Below, in pieces: positions 15,687-24,119 of a stretch of 64,000 nucleotides of DNA; positions within the stretch are counted from its first letter, which is position 1, and every line of letters starts with the position of its first letter. The stretch spans positions 868,001 through 932,000 of the forward strand of contig NZ_JBCDNA010000001.1 of the NCBI RefSeq assembly GCF_038433205.1, written 5' to 3'. The position numbers were made by a program, and so were the translations under genes. Under the pieces are notes generated by a model that was given only the letters and a program-made list of their open reading frames with translations, was not told the DNA's origin and did no database searches. Origin of the DNA: Lutimonas vermicola (lineage in GTDB: Bacteria; Bacteroidota; Bacteroidia; Flavobacteriales; Flavobacteriaceae).

Positions 15687-16799
15687 TTAAGCATACAGTT
15701 GTTTTTTACATTGCTTCCAAAAAGAAAAAAACGACGGATAGTAACCCTGCACGGGAAACATCCAGTCTCTTTGTTCTTCGACGCCTTGATAATGCTTGTT
15801 TAAAGGATGTTCCTTAAAATAAATATTTTTTACGTGATGATATGTTGTTAACTCTTTAAATTCTCCCACGAAGATTTGAATATGATCCACATTCAAACTA
15901 AGGTTGAACATAAAATCAATGCTCTTGGCAGATACCGGGTATTCCTTAAAATGAGATGGTTCTAAAAGCAAAATTCTGTTTACCGATTCATCTTTCTTCC
16001 AGGCCGGATCCAAATTATAGAAATTATAGATGCAAGTCGGAAGATTATGATCTATGCTGATCTTATTCTTTTCGGGTAAAGGCGTACTTAAAGATAAGTC
16101 TACTGTTTCCTTCAAAGTTTCCGGTATGCTCAATTGTGAAAAGGCCTCATAGGGTAAGTCGAGGAAAGTATTTTTTTGATTGGTAAAACAATACTTGTTT
16201 ATATTCTCCTGATTGGCATAATATTTTTTGTGGCTATTCGCTCCGGCAACCCACTGCCAACTCAAGGCATTGCTTGCCCAGTCTGCATCAAGCAGGTGAT
16301 AATACATCCATTTTGCAGGAACCTTCCAATGGCTTTGGGCCACATTACAGGCCAGGGATGCTATATACATTCTTAAATGATTGTGCACATAACCACTTTT
16401 ATAAAAGTCCCTGATGGCCTTATCTATAGCCTCTATACCCGTCTGGGCATCTATAATCCCTTTTGAAACATAGTGATTGGCTACCGGGCCTTGTTTGTTT
16501 TTAAGATCTGTATTTATGGTGTCTCCCTTCGCTTTCCATATTTGCTGCCAGTAATCGCGCCAGGCCAGTTCCTGTATGAATTTTTCAATATTGACTGGTT
16601 CATATCCCTTTTTCAATAACTGAGAAAGAACAAACTGAGTTGAAATCAGGCCTCTTGAAATATAGGGAGACAGATAAGAAACAGACCCATTAAGGTAATT
16701 CCTGTCACTGCCGTACTTCACAGGATCAATTTGATCTAAACGTTGAAGCACTTCATCAAGTGATGTGGGAAACCATGTTAAGTCATTTTTTAAAAGCAT
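15687..16799 (-). CDS. Photolyase FAD-domain protein without N-terminal antenna domain
   Basis: A 370-residue protein starting at the FAD-binding helical domain of photolyases: RNYLNGSVSYLSPYISRG, ELAWRDYWQQIW, HNHLRMYIAS and DADWASNALSWQWVAG are all standard FAD-pocket blocks. The usual N-terminal alpha/beta antenna domain is missing. Instead about 100 C-terminal residues look alpha/beta (RILLLEPSHFKEYP, HIQIFVGEFKEL, NIYFKEHPLNKHY). I chose the ATG at 16799, 5 bp after the DUF2805 stop; an upstream ATG at 16853 would overlap that gene by 49 bp. It may repair DNA or act as a cryptochrome. Confidence 0.82.
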   Translation of the reverse strand: MLLKNDLTWFPTSLDEVLQRLDQIDPVKYGSDRNYLNGSVSYLSPYISRGLISTQFVLSQLLKKGYEPVNIEKFIQELAWRDYWQQIWKAKGDTINTDLKNKQGPVANHYVSKGIIDAQTGIEAIDKAIRDFYKSGYVHNHLRMYIASLACNVAQSHWKVPAKWMYYHLLDADWASNALSWQWVAGANSHKKYYANQENINKYCFTNQKNTFLDLPYEAFSQLSIPETLKETVDLSLSTPLPEKNKISIDHNLPTCIYNFYNLDPAWKKDESVNRILLLEPSHFKEYPVSAKSIDFMFNLSLNVDHIQIFVGEFKELTTYHHVKNIYFKEHPLNKHYQGVEEQRDWMFPVQGYYPSFFSFWKQCKKQLYA

Positions 16800-16804
16800 A
16801 CCAT

Positions 16805-17092
16805 TTATCTCTTGCTGATCTTGTTCCCTGATATCGCTTTTTGCCTGGAACATTTAAAGCGAGTCATCTCAGGATTTCGCTTTTTTAAATGCTTTTGGCT
16901 TACCCCGCTATTTACGCGTTTTCTCCAACGCTTAAAGCTGCTTTCTTTGAGGGTTGCCCTCATGAACTTAATGACCTCCTTTTCGGGCAGGCCAAATTGA
17001 AATAGTAATGCTTCAAAAGGCGTACGGTCTTCCCAGGCCATTTCTATGATACGGTCTAATTGTCTTGGACTGAATTCTTTGGCGCTCATCAT
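16805..17092 (-). CDS. TIGR03643/DUF2805 family protein
   Basis: About 95 residues. The segment DRIIEMAWEDRTPFEALLF followed by QFGLPEKEVIKFMR and a basic tail (FKRWRKRVNSG) is the signature of TIGR03643, a small helix-turn-helix-like family that travels with cryptochromes and DUF2256. The ATG at 17092 overlaps the upstream DUF2452 stop (ATGATGA), indicating coupling; an ATG four codons earlier is also possible. The basic C-terminus suggests nucleic-acid contact. Function unknown. Confidence 0.85.
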   Translation of the reverse strand: MMSAKEFSPRQLDRIIEMAWEDRTPFEALLFQFGLPEKEVIKFMRATLKESSFKRWRKRVNSGVSQKHLKKRNPEMTRFKCSRQKAISGNKISKR

Positions 17093-17490
17093 ACCTTTTC
17101 CCAAATTTGATCGGCATTCAAATAGAAACTTCCAACAGCGTCAAAATTGCATTCGTGTGGTGCTATAATAGATAGAAACGTTTCTCCGTTCTCTCTTTTG
17201 TACAAATGATAAACATCGCCGATAACCGGTTCAAAAGTAAATTTTGCATTGAAAATAAGCTTGTTATATTCAAACTCCTCCATCATTTGCTCATAGGCTG
17301 CCTTCAATTCTAAATACTTGGCCCGAACTTTATGGTTTACGTTACTGATGCTCCTGTTCTTCCAGGCAATCGTGTCGGTCGTTGTAATAACAGGTGCTCC
17401 AACAGCTGTCGCATACGGCTTTATAGCCGCATCATATTGTTGCGTTTCAGGGTTAAACACTACATTGTCAGGTTTCTTTTCCTCTGTCAT
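17089..17490 (-). CDS. DUF2452 domain protein
   Basis: A 133-residue cytoplasmic protein with the DUF2452 pattern: PDNVVFNPETQQYDAAI at the start, KVRAKYLELKAAYEQMMEE in a helix, and FEPVIGDVYHLY with FLSIIAPHEC near the end. Function unknown. It belongs to the photolyase operon, coupled to the DUF2805 gene. Confidence 0.82.
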   Translation of the reverse strand: MTEEKKPDNVVFNPETQQYDAAIKPYATAVGAPVITTTDTIAWKNRSISNVNHKVRAKYLELKAAYEQMMEEFEYNKLIFNAKFTFEPVIGDVYHLYKRENGETFLSIIAPHECNFDAVGSFYLNADQIWEKV

Positions 17491-17502
17491 TTTTTGGTAC
17501 GT

Positions 17503-17667
17503 TTAGCTCAATTTTTCAAGCTGATCCATGATTTGGTTCGCTTCGAATGTTTTTTGATCACTCATCTTCCTGTTCGTGCCAGACAGCTGATAGGCTTCTT
17601 TTGACAGTTTTTCATACTGTTCCTGTAATTTTTCCTTCTCCGTTTTCTTTTTAAATAATCCAAACAT
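17503..17667 (-). CDS. Lacal_2735 family small coiled-coil protein, 54 residues
   Basis: The product begins MFGLFKKKTEKEKLQEQYEK and continues as a charged helix with AYQLSGTNRKMSD, matching the Lacal_2735 family of Flavobacteriia. It appears to be the first gene of the photolyase operon: its promoter (-7 TATCTTTG on the minus strand, 17732-17739) lies directly downstream of the inverted repeat at 17744-17777. Function unknown. Confidence 0.75.
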   Translation of the reverse strand: MFGLFKKKTEKEKLQEQYEKLSKEAYQLSGTNRKMSDQKTFEANQIMDQLEKLS

Positions 17668-17731
17668 AATGCTTCCTCTTTTTTAATTTCTAAAAGTTTA
17701 TTTCAAATGCCTTTAACATAGCATATGGATA

Positions 17732-17777
17732 CAAAGATACAATAATGTTTAACTTTTTTTAATATTTGTTAAACATT
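17732..17777 (-). promoter_or_regulatory. Promoter with inverted-repeat operator A of the photolyase operon
   Basis: Perfect 10-bp arms AATGTTTAAC (17744-17753) and GTTAAACATT (17768-17777) with a 14-bp spacer lie just upstream of the minus-strand -7 box TATCTTTG (17739 to 17732). The operator covers the place of a -33 element, as in MerR-family regulation. The core TGTTTAA-N16-TTRAACA is shared with operator B at 13000-13037. Confidence 0.65.
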
Positions 17778-17840
17778 TTGTGTTGGAGATTCAATTTTAT
17801 TAAATTTAAATCTGAAAATTATACATAAGAGTATCTAGAA

Positions 17841-18368
17841 TCAACTGCGTTCCATGATCATTTCCAAAATGCCTAAATCCTCAATGCCATTATCATCAAA
17901 GTCGAACTCGACCTGACCTCTTAAGGTAAGGATGTTATTCACTAAAGAGATAAAAAAGGAAACCTCTTCGGGGTCATCATCAAACCTCAAAGCCAGCCAT
18001 TGTCCATCAAACCCTAACTTACCGGTAGAAACTTCATCAGGTTCTCCTGGATATTTCCAGGTAAATGTAAAATTTCCATTAGGTTGAATAACCAATGTTA
18101 CTGTGGCTCCATCAGCCAACAGGTCTATATTTTCCGGAGCACTAAAAGAGGCACTTGTAGCTATCCAGCTCCCTGCAATATCCGAAATGGTGAGGTTTGT
18201 GCCGGTATTTGAGAAACCGTCATCATCATCATCGCCGCAAGAAGCAAATGTTACCAGTAGCGCGATGACCGCTGTTAATAAAAAGAGGAATTTATTCTTT
18301 CCAATATAATTTTTAAAAAAATAGAACTTGCCAGCAGGCAACGGAGAATTTATATCGCTGAGTCTCAT
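17841..18368 (-). CDS. Lipocalin-like putative lipoprotein
   Basis: A 175-residue protein with a hydrophobic stretch FLFLLTAVIALLVTFASC putting the candidate lipid-modified Cys at residue 44, followed by an acidic linker GDDDDDG and a beta-rich domain (ISDIAGSWIATSASF, GNFTFTWKYPGE) resembling small lipocalin-like lipoproteins of Bacteroidota. The signal has an unusually long N-terminal extension, so the true start may lie further in at a non-ATG codon. Monocistronic. Function unknown. Confidence 0.65.
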   Translation of the reverse strand: MRLSDINSPLPAGKFYFFKNYIGKNKFLFLLTAVIALLVTFASCGDDDDDGFSNTGTNLTISDIAGSWIATSASFSAPENIDLLADGATVTLVIQPNGNFTFTWKYPGEPDEVSTGKLGFDGQWLALRFDDDPEEVSFFISLVNNILTLRGQVEFDFDDNGIEDLGILEMIMERS

Positions 18369-18578
18369 AACAGTGAATTTTAAAATTACGAGTTAATTTC
18401 GCTATTTTATGTATTATTCACACTGACAGCAATCAATGAATCCCTTGATTCAGGTCATTCCAAACCATCATGCAATTATTTATGAATTTGCAAAGCTGAA
18501 CCCCTGAGTCTAAGCTATAAAATAAGGTTATACAATGAGTTGATCAGAAGACTTATATCAACCGCAATGAACAATAAA

Positions 18579-18608
18579 CTGGTGTCTGAAAATCACTTCA
18601 GACACCAG
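18579..18608 (-). terminator. Intrinsic terminator after the transaldolase gene
   Basis: A perfect 12-bp stem (arms CTGGTGTCTGAA and TTCAGACACCAG) with a 6-nt loop, 27 bp past the transaldolase stop. On the minus strand it is followed by TTTATTGTT. Confidence 0.8.
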
Positions 18609-18635
18609 CGTATTTATAAGTGATGAAGATGTACA

Positions 18636-19289
18636 TTAATTGCCTTTATTGAAATCGGCTAAAAACTGTGCCAAACCAATGTCGGTCAAAGGGTGTTTTA
18701 ACAAACCTTTTATGGCAGACAAAGGACCCGTCATCACATCTGCCCCTATCTTGGCGCAATCAATAATGTGCATTGTATGCCGCACTGAAGCTGCTAAAAT
18801 TTGTGTTTCAAACCCATAGTTGTCATAAATTTGCCTAATTTCGGAAATCAAGCCTAAACCATCTGTCGAAACATCATCTAACCTGCCAATAAAAGGTGAC
18901 ATATACGTCGCTCCGGCCTTAGCCGCCAACAATGCCTGGCCCGCAGAAAACACAAGTGTTACATTGGTTTTGATTCCTTTATCCGAAAAGAATTTACAGG
19001 CTTTGATACCATCGGCAATCAAAGGTAATTTTACCACAATCTGAGGATGAAGGGCAGATAATGCCTCGCCTTCTTTAACCATGCCCTCAAAATCTGTAGC
19101 TATAACTTCTGCAGAAACATCGCCTTCAACAATATTGCATATATCGACGTAATGTTTTAAAATGTTTTCTGCTCCTGTTATACCCTCCTTTGCCATCAAT
19201 GACGGGTTGGTGGTAACACCATCCAACACCCCTAAAGCCTGTGCTTCTGCTATATCGTCAAGATTTGCCGTATCTATAAAAAATTTCAT
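18636..19289 (-). CDS. tal: Transaldolase / fructose-6-phosphate aldolase-type enzyme
   Basis: A 217-residue class I aldolase of the small transaldolase/FSA group. It starts MKFFIDTANLDDI and shows VTTNPSLMAKEG (25-36), Schiff-base Lys87 in IVVKLPL, TLVFSAGQALLAAKAGA and SPFIGRLDD. It interconverts pentose-phosphate sugars in the non-oxidative pathway; FSA activity cannot be excluded. Its start overlaps the transketolase stop by 4 bp, so the two non-oxidative pentose phosphate enzymes are co-translated. A terminator follows. Confidence 0.93.
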   Translation of the reverse strand: MKFFIDTANLDDIAEAQALGVLDGVTTNPSLMAKEGITGAENILKHYVDICNIVEGDVSAEVIATDFEGMVKEGEALSALHPQIVVKLPLIADGIKACKFFSDKGIKTNVTLVFSAGQALLAAKAGATYMSPFIGRLDDVSTDGLGLISEIRQIYDNYGFETQILAASVRHTMHIIDCAKIGADVMTGPLSAIKGLLKHPLTDIGLAQFLADFNKGN

Positions 19290-21334
19290 TTATCTGTTTT
19301 TATTGTTTTTAAATATGCCAATACTTCTTTGCTTACTTTTTCTCCGGTAAAACCTAATTTATCATCAAGTACTTTTGCCGGAGCAGAATACCCGAAATGA
19401 TCCAATCCAAATACCTTTCCATTCGCTCCAACCAGTCCTTCCAAATTAACCGGTAATCCAGCTGTTAACCCAAAGAGTGGTATATTATTAGGGATAATAC
19501 TATCCTGATACGCTTTAGTTTGCTGTCTAAACAAACCTTCGGAAATCACTGAAGCAATATTCACTTTTATATTTTCCTCGGCTTCCAGTATCTCAGCAGC
19601 TTCCATCAAAGTGGTCACTTCAGAACCATTGGCAATCAATACCACATCCGGGTTCTCAACTTCTTTAACCAAATAACCTCCTTTTTCTGCTCCTAAAGCT
19701 TCTTTATATCTCGAAACTTCAGCAGCCGGTAAATCTTTGACTCCTTGTCTGGAGAGAATTAAACCCGTTGGAGAATTTGTATTTTCAAGAGCCATTTTCC
19801 AGGCCACACTGGTTTCTGCAGAATCCGCAGGACGCAAGGCCAGGAAACTCTGGTTACCACTGTGATTTTTTAATTTTTCCAACAAACGAATTTGCGCTTC
19901 CTGTTCTACCGGTTGGTGGGTTGGTCCGTCTTCCCCTACTCTAAAAGCATCATGCGTCCAAACAAACTTTACAGCTAATTCCTGAATGCCGCTTAAGCGA
20001 ATAGCGGGTTTCATATAATCCGAGAACACAAAAAACGTTGCTACGACCGGAATTATTCCACCGTGCAAGGCCATCCCGTTTGCGACACATGCCATGGTCA
20101 ATTCGGCAACACCTGCCTGTAAAAAAGATCCGCTAAAATCACCCTTTTTAAGTGCATGGGTTTTCTTTAAAAAGCCATCTGTTTTATCACTGTTTGACAA
20201 ATCTGCAGATGACACGATCATGTTCTCGACATTTTCAGCCAAATAACCCAAGACACCTGAAGACGCAGCCCTTGTTGCCAATCCTGCTTTATGGCTTATT
20301 AATTCAAAATCCAGTTCAGGAAGTTCTCCCGACAAGAAGGAATCCAATTTATTGGATAAGGCTTCATTGTCTTTTCTCCAGGCACTTATAAGTGCTTTCT
20401 TTTTGGTGGCCTGAGCCGTTTTTTCTTTGATTATATTTGTATAAAATGTATTGACATCATCAAAAATATCAAAAGGTTTTTCAGGACTTGCTCCTAAATT
20501 CAATAAGGTCTTTTCATAATCCGCCCCCGTGTGTCCAATGGGTTGGCCATGCAATTCACAATGGCCTTCAAACGCACTCCCGTCAGCAGCAACCGCTCCT
20601 TTACCGATAACTGTTTTACCAATAATCAGGGTGGGTCTTTCTGTTTCGTTATTGGCATCGGTTAAGGCCTTTCTTATCTCATCGTGGTTATGTCCGTCAA
20701 TAGTTATGACTTTCCACCCCCATGCTTTGTATTTCATGGCAGTGTCTTCTGAAGTTACTTCATCTGTTGACGTAGACAACTGTATATCATTAGAATCAAA
20801 AAACATGATAAAATTACTTAATCCCAAATGACCGGCAATTCTGCCCGCTCCCTGCGATATCTCTTCCTGAACGCCACCATCAGATATAAAACCATAAATT
20901 TTATGATTCATCCAATCGCCAAATCTGGCTTGTAAAAACTTAGCAGCTATGGCCGCACCAACTCCCATGGTATGGCCCTGGCCAAGAGGTCCGGAAGTGT
21001 TTTCTATTCCTCTGGCAACATCAACCTCCGGATGACCAGGGGTATTTGATTTCCACTGCCTGAAATTGGCAATATCGTCTTTTGAATAATTTCCTAAAAG
21101 ATAGTATTGTGCATACATTAAACTCGACAAATGACCTGCATCCATAAAAAAACGATCCCTGAAGGCCCATGTCATGTCTGAAGGATCGTAATTAAAAAAT
21201 TCTGAATAGAGAATGTGCATAAAATCCGCCCCGCCCATAGGGCCACCCGGATGTCCTGAATTTGCTTTTTCCACCATGGCTACTGCCAATGCTCTGATGT
21301 TATCTGCCGACTGTTGATCTATCTTTTTGTTCAT
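19286..21334 (-). CDS. tkt: Transketolase
   Basis: A full-length 682-residue transketolase (thiamine pyrophosphate and Mg dependent) of the non-oxidative pentose phosphate pathway. Blocks: AMVEKANSGHPGGPMGGAD near residue 20, SDGGVQEEISQGAGRIAGH with the TPP-binding NDIQLS near 150-185, HDAFRVGEDGPTHQP near 470. Single chain, not split into two subunits. First gene of the tkt-tal operon. Confidence 0.96.
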   Translation of the reverse strand: MNKKIDQQSADNIRALAVAMVEKANSGHPGGPMGGADFMHILYSEFFNYDPSDMTWAFRDRFFMDAGHLSSLMYAQYYLLGNYSKDDIANFRQWKSNTPGHPEVDVARGIENTSGPLGQGHTMGVGAAIAAKFLQARFGDWMNHKIYGFISDGGVQEEISQGAGRIAGHLGLSNFIMFFDSNDIQLSTSTDEVTSEDTAMKYKAWGWKVITIDGHNHDEIRKALTDANNETERPTLIIGKTVIGKGAVAADGSAFEGHCELHGQPIGHTGADYEKTLLNLGASPEKPFDIFDDVNTFYTNIIKEKTAQATKKKALISAWRKDNEALSNKLDSFLSGELPELDFELISHKAGLATRAASSGVLGYLAENVENMIVSSADLSNSDKTDGFLKKTHALKKGDFSGSFLQAGVAELTMACVANGMALHGGIIPVVATFFVFSDYMKPAIRLSGIQELAVKFVWTHDAFRVGEDGPTHQPVEQEAQIRLLEKLKNHSGNQSFLALRPADSAETSVAWKMALENTNSPTGLILSRQGVKDLPAAEVSRYKEALGAEKGGYLVKEVENPDVVLIANGSEVTTLMEAAEILEAEENIKVNIASVISEGLFRQQTKAYQDSIIPNNIPLFGLTAGLPVNLEGLVGANGKVFGLDHFGYSAPAKVLDDKLGFTGEKVSKEVLAYLKTIKTDK

Positions 21335-21694
21335 TGTTTTTTTTTTAAGGGGATAAAGATCTAATTTTATTCTTTATTAGCACAAAGATTTTGAATTTCT
21401 TCCAAAGTTTTTCTTTTTTTTTTCAGGAGCAGATTTCCATAAAAAATTGAATCCAATGCATCAGAAAAAATACCCCCTGAACAATCATAAGAAACTATTG
21501 CATAAGTTTGTTCTGTATAAATATCGCTTGATTTTATTTTTTTCTATTCCATTATGTTTAGCCTGGTTTGAATGTAAAACAAATCAGCCATAGAAATGTC
21601 TGTACAGGTTTTACATTAAAAACTGAAGAAATAAAAGGTAAATACAGCATAAAAAAGAGCAACATGTAAAATTTTTTAAAAAAATATTGCAAAC
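21335..21694. other. Gene-free AT-rich stretch upstream of transketolase
   Basis: About 360 bp with no open frame of coding character and no obvious stem-loop. It presumably holds the leftward transketolase promoter, but I see no clear -7 box at a confident distance. The rightward regulatory site at 21695 begins at its end. Confidence 0.5.
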
Positions 21695-21737
21695 TGACCT
21701 GGGTCATTGTTCAATTCTGATACATCACTTAATTTTA
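21695..21737 (+). promoter_or_regulatory. FNR-like palindrome plus -7 box driving an unannotated transcript
   Basis: The palindrome TGACCTGGGTCA (21695-21706) is followed after exactly 23 bp by TAATTTTA (21730-21737), a near match to TAnnTTTG. The geometry equals that of five other promoters in the next 12 kb. Predicted transcription start is near 21744. Confidence 0.7.
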
Positions 21738-21743
21738 CACCAT

Positions 21744-21966
21744 AATCTTTAAAAGTTCTTTGATTCAATTGTTTTTTAAAAACATAAAAATATTGGTCTG
21801 CCTTGCTGAAAAATGCTGCAGATCATGAAGGTTTTAGGATGTTGTAAAGCTGATGACAGTTTTAGTATAATTTTAGAGATAAGGTTATATGAAAAATTGG
21901 TGAAAGTTAGATGACAAATTTAAAATCTTCAGGAAACAGGAGGCTTCGGCTTCCTGTTTCTATTAT
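21744..21966 (+). ncRNA. Candidate small RNA or micro-mRNA ending in an intrinsic terminator
   Basis: The predicted start lies behind the FNR-like promoter; the end is a hairpin at 21933-21960 (arms GAAACAGGAGGC and GCTTCCTGTTTC, TTCG loop) followed by TATTAT. The roughly 220-nt transcript contains one short open frame, 21825-21914, starting MKVLGCCKADDSFS (29 residues), without a strong ribosome site. Whether it acts as RNA or peptide cannot be told from sequence. Confidence 0.45.
21933..21960 (+). terminator. Terminator hairpin with TTCG loop
   Basis: 12-bp stem with one G-T pair and a TTCG loop. No annotated plus-strand gene precedes it, so it implies an unannotated rightward transcript. 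Confidence 0.7.
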
Positions 21967-22120
21967 CATACTTATTGACATAGAATGTATGTATCTGTAA
22001 GTCTGAATGAAGCGTTTAATGTTATGGTTTAATCATTTTAAATTTTGATTTTATTTTAGAGGTAAAATAAAATTGATCATATTTATTCTAAAGTTAAAGT
22101 ATAAAATAGACGCTTCACAT

Positions 22121-22155
22121 GGAACAGGGAAGTTGACGCTTCCCTGTTCCTATTT
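22121..22155 (+). terminator. Second, related terminator hairpin
   Basis: A perfect 12-bp stem (arms GGAACAGGGAAG and CTTCCCTGTTCC, 6-nt loop TTGACG) followed by TATTTTT on the plus strand. Its stem closely resembles the hairpin at 21933-21960. The 160 bp between the two contain no credible gene. It could also serve leftward transcription from the baeRF3 gene, although that side lacks a clean T-run. Confidence 0.65.
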
Positions 22156-22219
22156 TTAGGCTTTACTAAAACTTTAGAATCTTAGCTTATCTTCTTTTAA
22201 GTGTATAACTAACAAGCCC

Positions 22220-23389
22220 TCAATACCTGAAGATTGCACTAAGTGGCTGTTCCTGAACCGGCATGTCATTGGGTTCGAGCTCATACACTTTTCCCTTTTG
22301 CATAAAGGTATGCATAGCGGCAAAGTTTAATAAGGAAACATTGGTTAATTTTTTCGACTCATCAAAGCGTACAGTGTCATTTTCTTTGTTATAAAGACCA
22401 AAAAGGTCAGGGCCTTTTCTTACGAATAATGTGTCTATTTTACCTTTTAATGCAGCAGGAATAATTTCAGACGGGGTATATGAAATTTTTGAGGTATGGT
22501 ACAATTCTGTAAATAAATTCAATTTGGATTTTTCAATTTCCTGGAAGTGTTCTTTCATCAGTTCCCAGGATTGTTGGTGCATCTCCTTCTTATCCCTGAA
22601 TTCAGGATCTCCTCCTAAGTATTTCTCAAATAGGTTAGGGTATGAATTTGCTTCTTTATAAATCGAATGTAATGGGGCCGAACAAGCCAATACCAAAGGA
22701 GCTTTTTTATCTGAAATTAGCTGGTTTATTCCTTTGTCAATCGCTCTAAAAAAAACTATCATTTCTTCATAACGATCGTCTTTTCCCTCTCCGTGACCAT
22801 GAAAAGATCCTGCACGATGCGTCGCCTGGCCACTTCTGAATTGCAGCATTTTAGACTTGTAATCAAATCCAACAGCCTTCTCAAGTTGGTCAGGTGCAAT
22901 ATCTTCAATTGAAAGCTCTTTACAGCTGTATCTCGAGCATTTGTAAAGCTTTACATAATCTCCACTTAATTCTAATAAGTAATATACGCCGTCATTATGA
23001 TACATCGGCAATAATGGTTTTAAATAAAAATGATCAGCAACATAAGTGCGAGATTCAAACGCTATGGGGAGGAGATAATAATTCAATCCATCCTTATTTA
23101 GAAAAACAGCCAACCCGTCAGCAGGATTTCTCCATAAATCTACTTCTGAAATTAGGTCTGTGATGGGTTTTAAATAGTTGTTTATTTCTTCTTCGTCTAA
23201 TGCATATTTGACCAAATCGCTATGTGCTTCATTGATACAGCGCCTTAAATTAGCTTGTGCAAGGTGTTCATTTTGCTCTTTGCCTGTTTTATACATGGGT
23301 ACATATATTGAAACCGAGTGCGAGCTTCTTTTTGAAGCCAGAGCTTCAAATGCTTTTTTTGAAATCGGAGGATGCTGAGAAGTATTCAT
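22220..23389 (-). CDS. baeRF3-type release-factor-like stress protein
   Basis: A 389-residue cytoplasmic protein. SVSIYVPMYKTGKEQNEHL at the start, LWRNPADGLAVFLNKDG near residue 85 and PLVLACSAPLHSIYKEANSY near 235 follow the pattern of bacterial release-factor-like (baeRF) proteins, relatives of eRF1/Pelota. A His-rich loop (THRAGSFHGHGEGKDD) lies near residue 200. Family members are thought to act on ribosomes under stress; no activity is established for this one. It follows the DUF2267 gene by 19 bp, under the FNR-like site at 23997. Confidence 0.75.
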   Translation of the reverse strand: MNTSQHPPISKKAFEALASKRSSHSVSIYVPMYKTGKEQNEHLAQANLRRCINEAHSDLVKYALDEEEINNYLKPITDLISEVDLWRNPADGLAVFLNKDGLNYYLLPIAFESRTYVADHFYLKPLLPMYHNDGVYYLLELSGDYVKLYKCSRYSCKELSIEDIAPDQLEKAVGFDYKSKMLQFRSGQATHRAGSFHGHGEGKDDRYEEMIVFFRAIDKGINQLISDKKAPLVLACSAPLHSIYKEANSYPNLFEKYLGGDPEFRDKKEMHQQSWELMKEHFQEIEKSKLNLFTELYHTSKISYTPSEIIPAALKGKIDTLFVRKGPDLFGLYNKENDTVRFDESKKLTNVSLLNFAAMHTFMQKGKVYELEPNDMPVQEQPLSAIFRY

Positions 23390-23408
23390 AACTGTTACAT
23401 TGAAATTT

Positions 23409-23855
23409 TTAAATCATTATTTTATGATAAACTATGGCTTTAAGGTCTTTAGGGAGGGATGATTTTATGTCATTTAATTCGCCCGAAGAAATATACCTGC
23501 TCAGCAATAAAAATGTGGTATGTATATATTGTATTGCGAGTTCATAAGAGCTAAAATCATGCATTGAAGTAATCCCGTCAAAATCTCTGATTAAATCAAC
23601 AAATTCGTTCATATTCTTAACCTTTTTCGTTTTTCGTTTAGACCAGCCGTTTACATAGACTGCCTTTAAAAACATAGGTAATTGGGCTAATAATTGTAAG
23701 GATTCCTCTGTTGGGATCACTTCTCTCAAACCGTGTAATATAGAAGATAGTATACGACCGGCTTTATCGCTGTCTCCGTCAAGCATTAATTCTTTGTCAT
23801 ACTCTTTTAGGAATTCGTTTGCTTCTGCTGCAAATTGGTTAAAATTTAGTGCCAT
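23409..23855 (-). CDS. DUF2267 domain protein
   Basis: A 148-residue helical protein beginning MALNFNQFAAEANEFLKEYD. This ATG was chosen because the 47 residues from an earlier in-frame ATG (23996) lack coding character and would lie across the promoter. The order EAGRILSS-like helix (DKAGRILSSILHGLREVIP), LLAQLPMFLKAVYVNGW and FVDLIRDFDG fits DUF2267, a family found in stress islands with BON, USP and phosphoribosyltransferase genes. First gene of an operon with baeRF3. Function unknown. Confidence 0.78.
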   Translation of the reverse strand: MALNFNQFAAEANEFLKEYDKELMLDGDSDKAGRILSSILHGLREVIPTEESLQLLAQLPMFLKAVYVNGWSKRKTKKVKNMNEFVDLIRDFDGITSMHDFSSYELAIQYIHTTFLLLSRYISSGELNDIKSSLPKDLKAIVYHKIMI

Positions 23856-23966
23856 AACAATACTTTTATCAGTTAAAATCCATGCGTGTTTTTTACATAA
23901 TAATTCCGAGTCCGATTTCATAAAAAAATATGATATGCAATGAAACCAGTATTTCGGATCATCAGT

Positions 23967-24008
23967 CAAAGTATGATTATTTATAAATTTATGCAATGAT
24001 CTGCGTCA
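23967..24008 (-). promoter_or_regulatory. FNR-like palindrome and -7 box for DUF2267-baeRF3
   Basis: The palindrome TGATCTGCGTCA (23997-24008) is followed leftward by exactly 23 bp and then the minus-strand TACTTTG (23973 to 23967), a one-base-shorter form of TAnnTTTG. It also lies 111 bp upstream of the divergent exonuclease III gene, where no box at the same spacing is present. Confidence 0.65.
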
Positions 24009-24119
24009 TCGTTGCCAAGTTTATTTAGGATTTGGGCCTGGACCGGATAAATATTGTTTGATCCTGATTAAGGTGATTTTTTGTTACTATATTTAAGCAT
24101 GTTTTTAAAAAATACGTGA

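Noticed and set aside
18446..18457. Another TGAY-N4-RTCA palindrome (TGATTCAGGTCA) upstream of the lipocalin-like lipoprotein gene
   Set aside because: No -7 box at the 23-bp spacing that defines the other six sites, so it may be chance; the short 8-base consensus is expected a few times in 64 kb.
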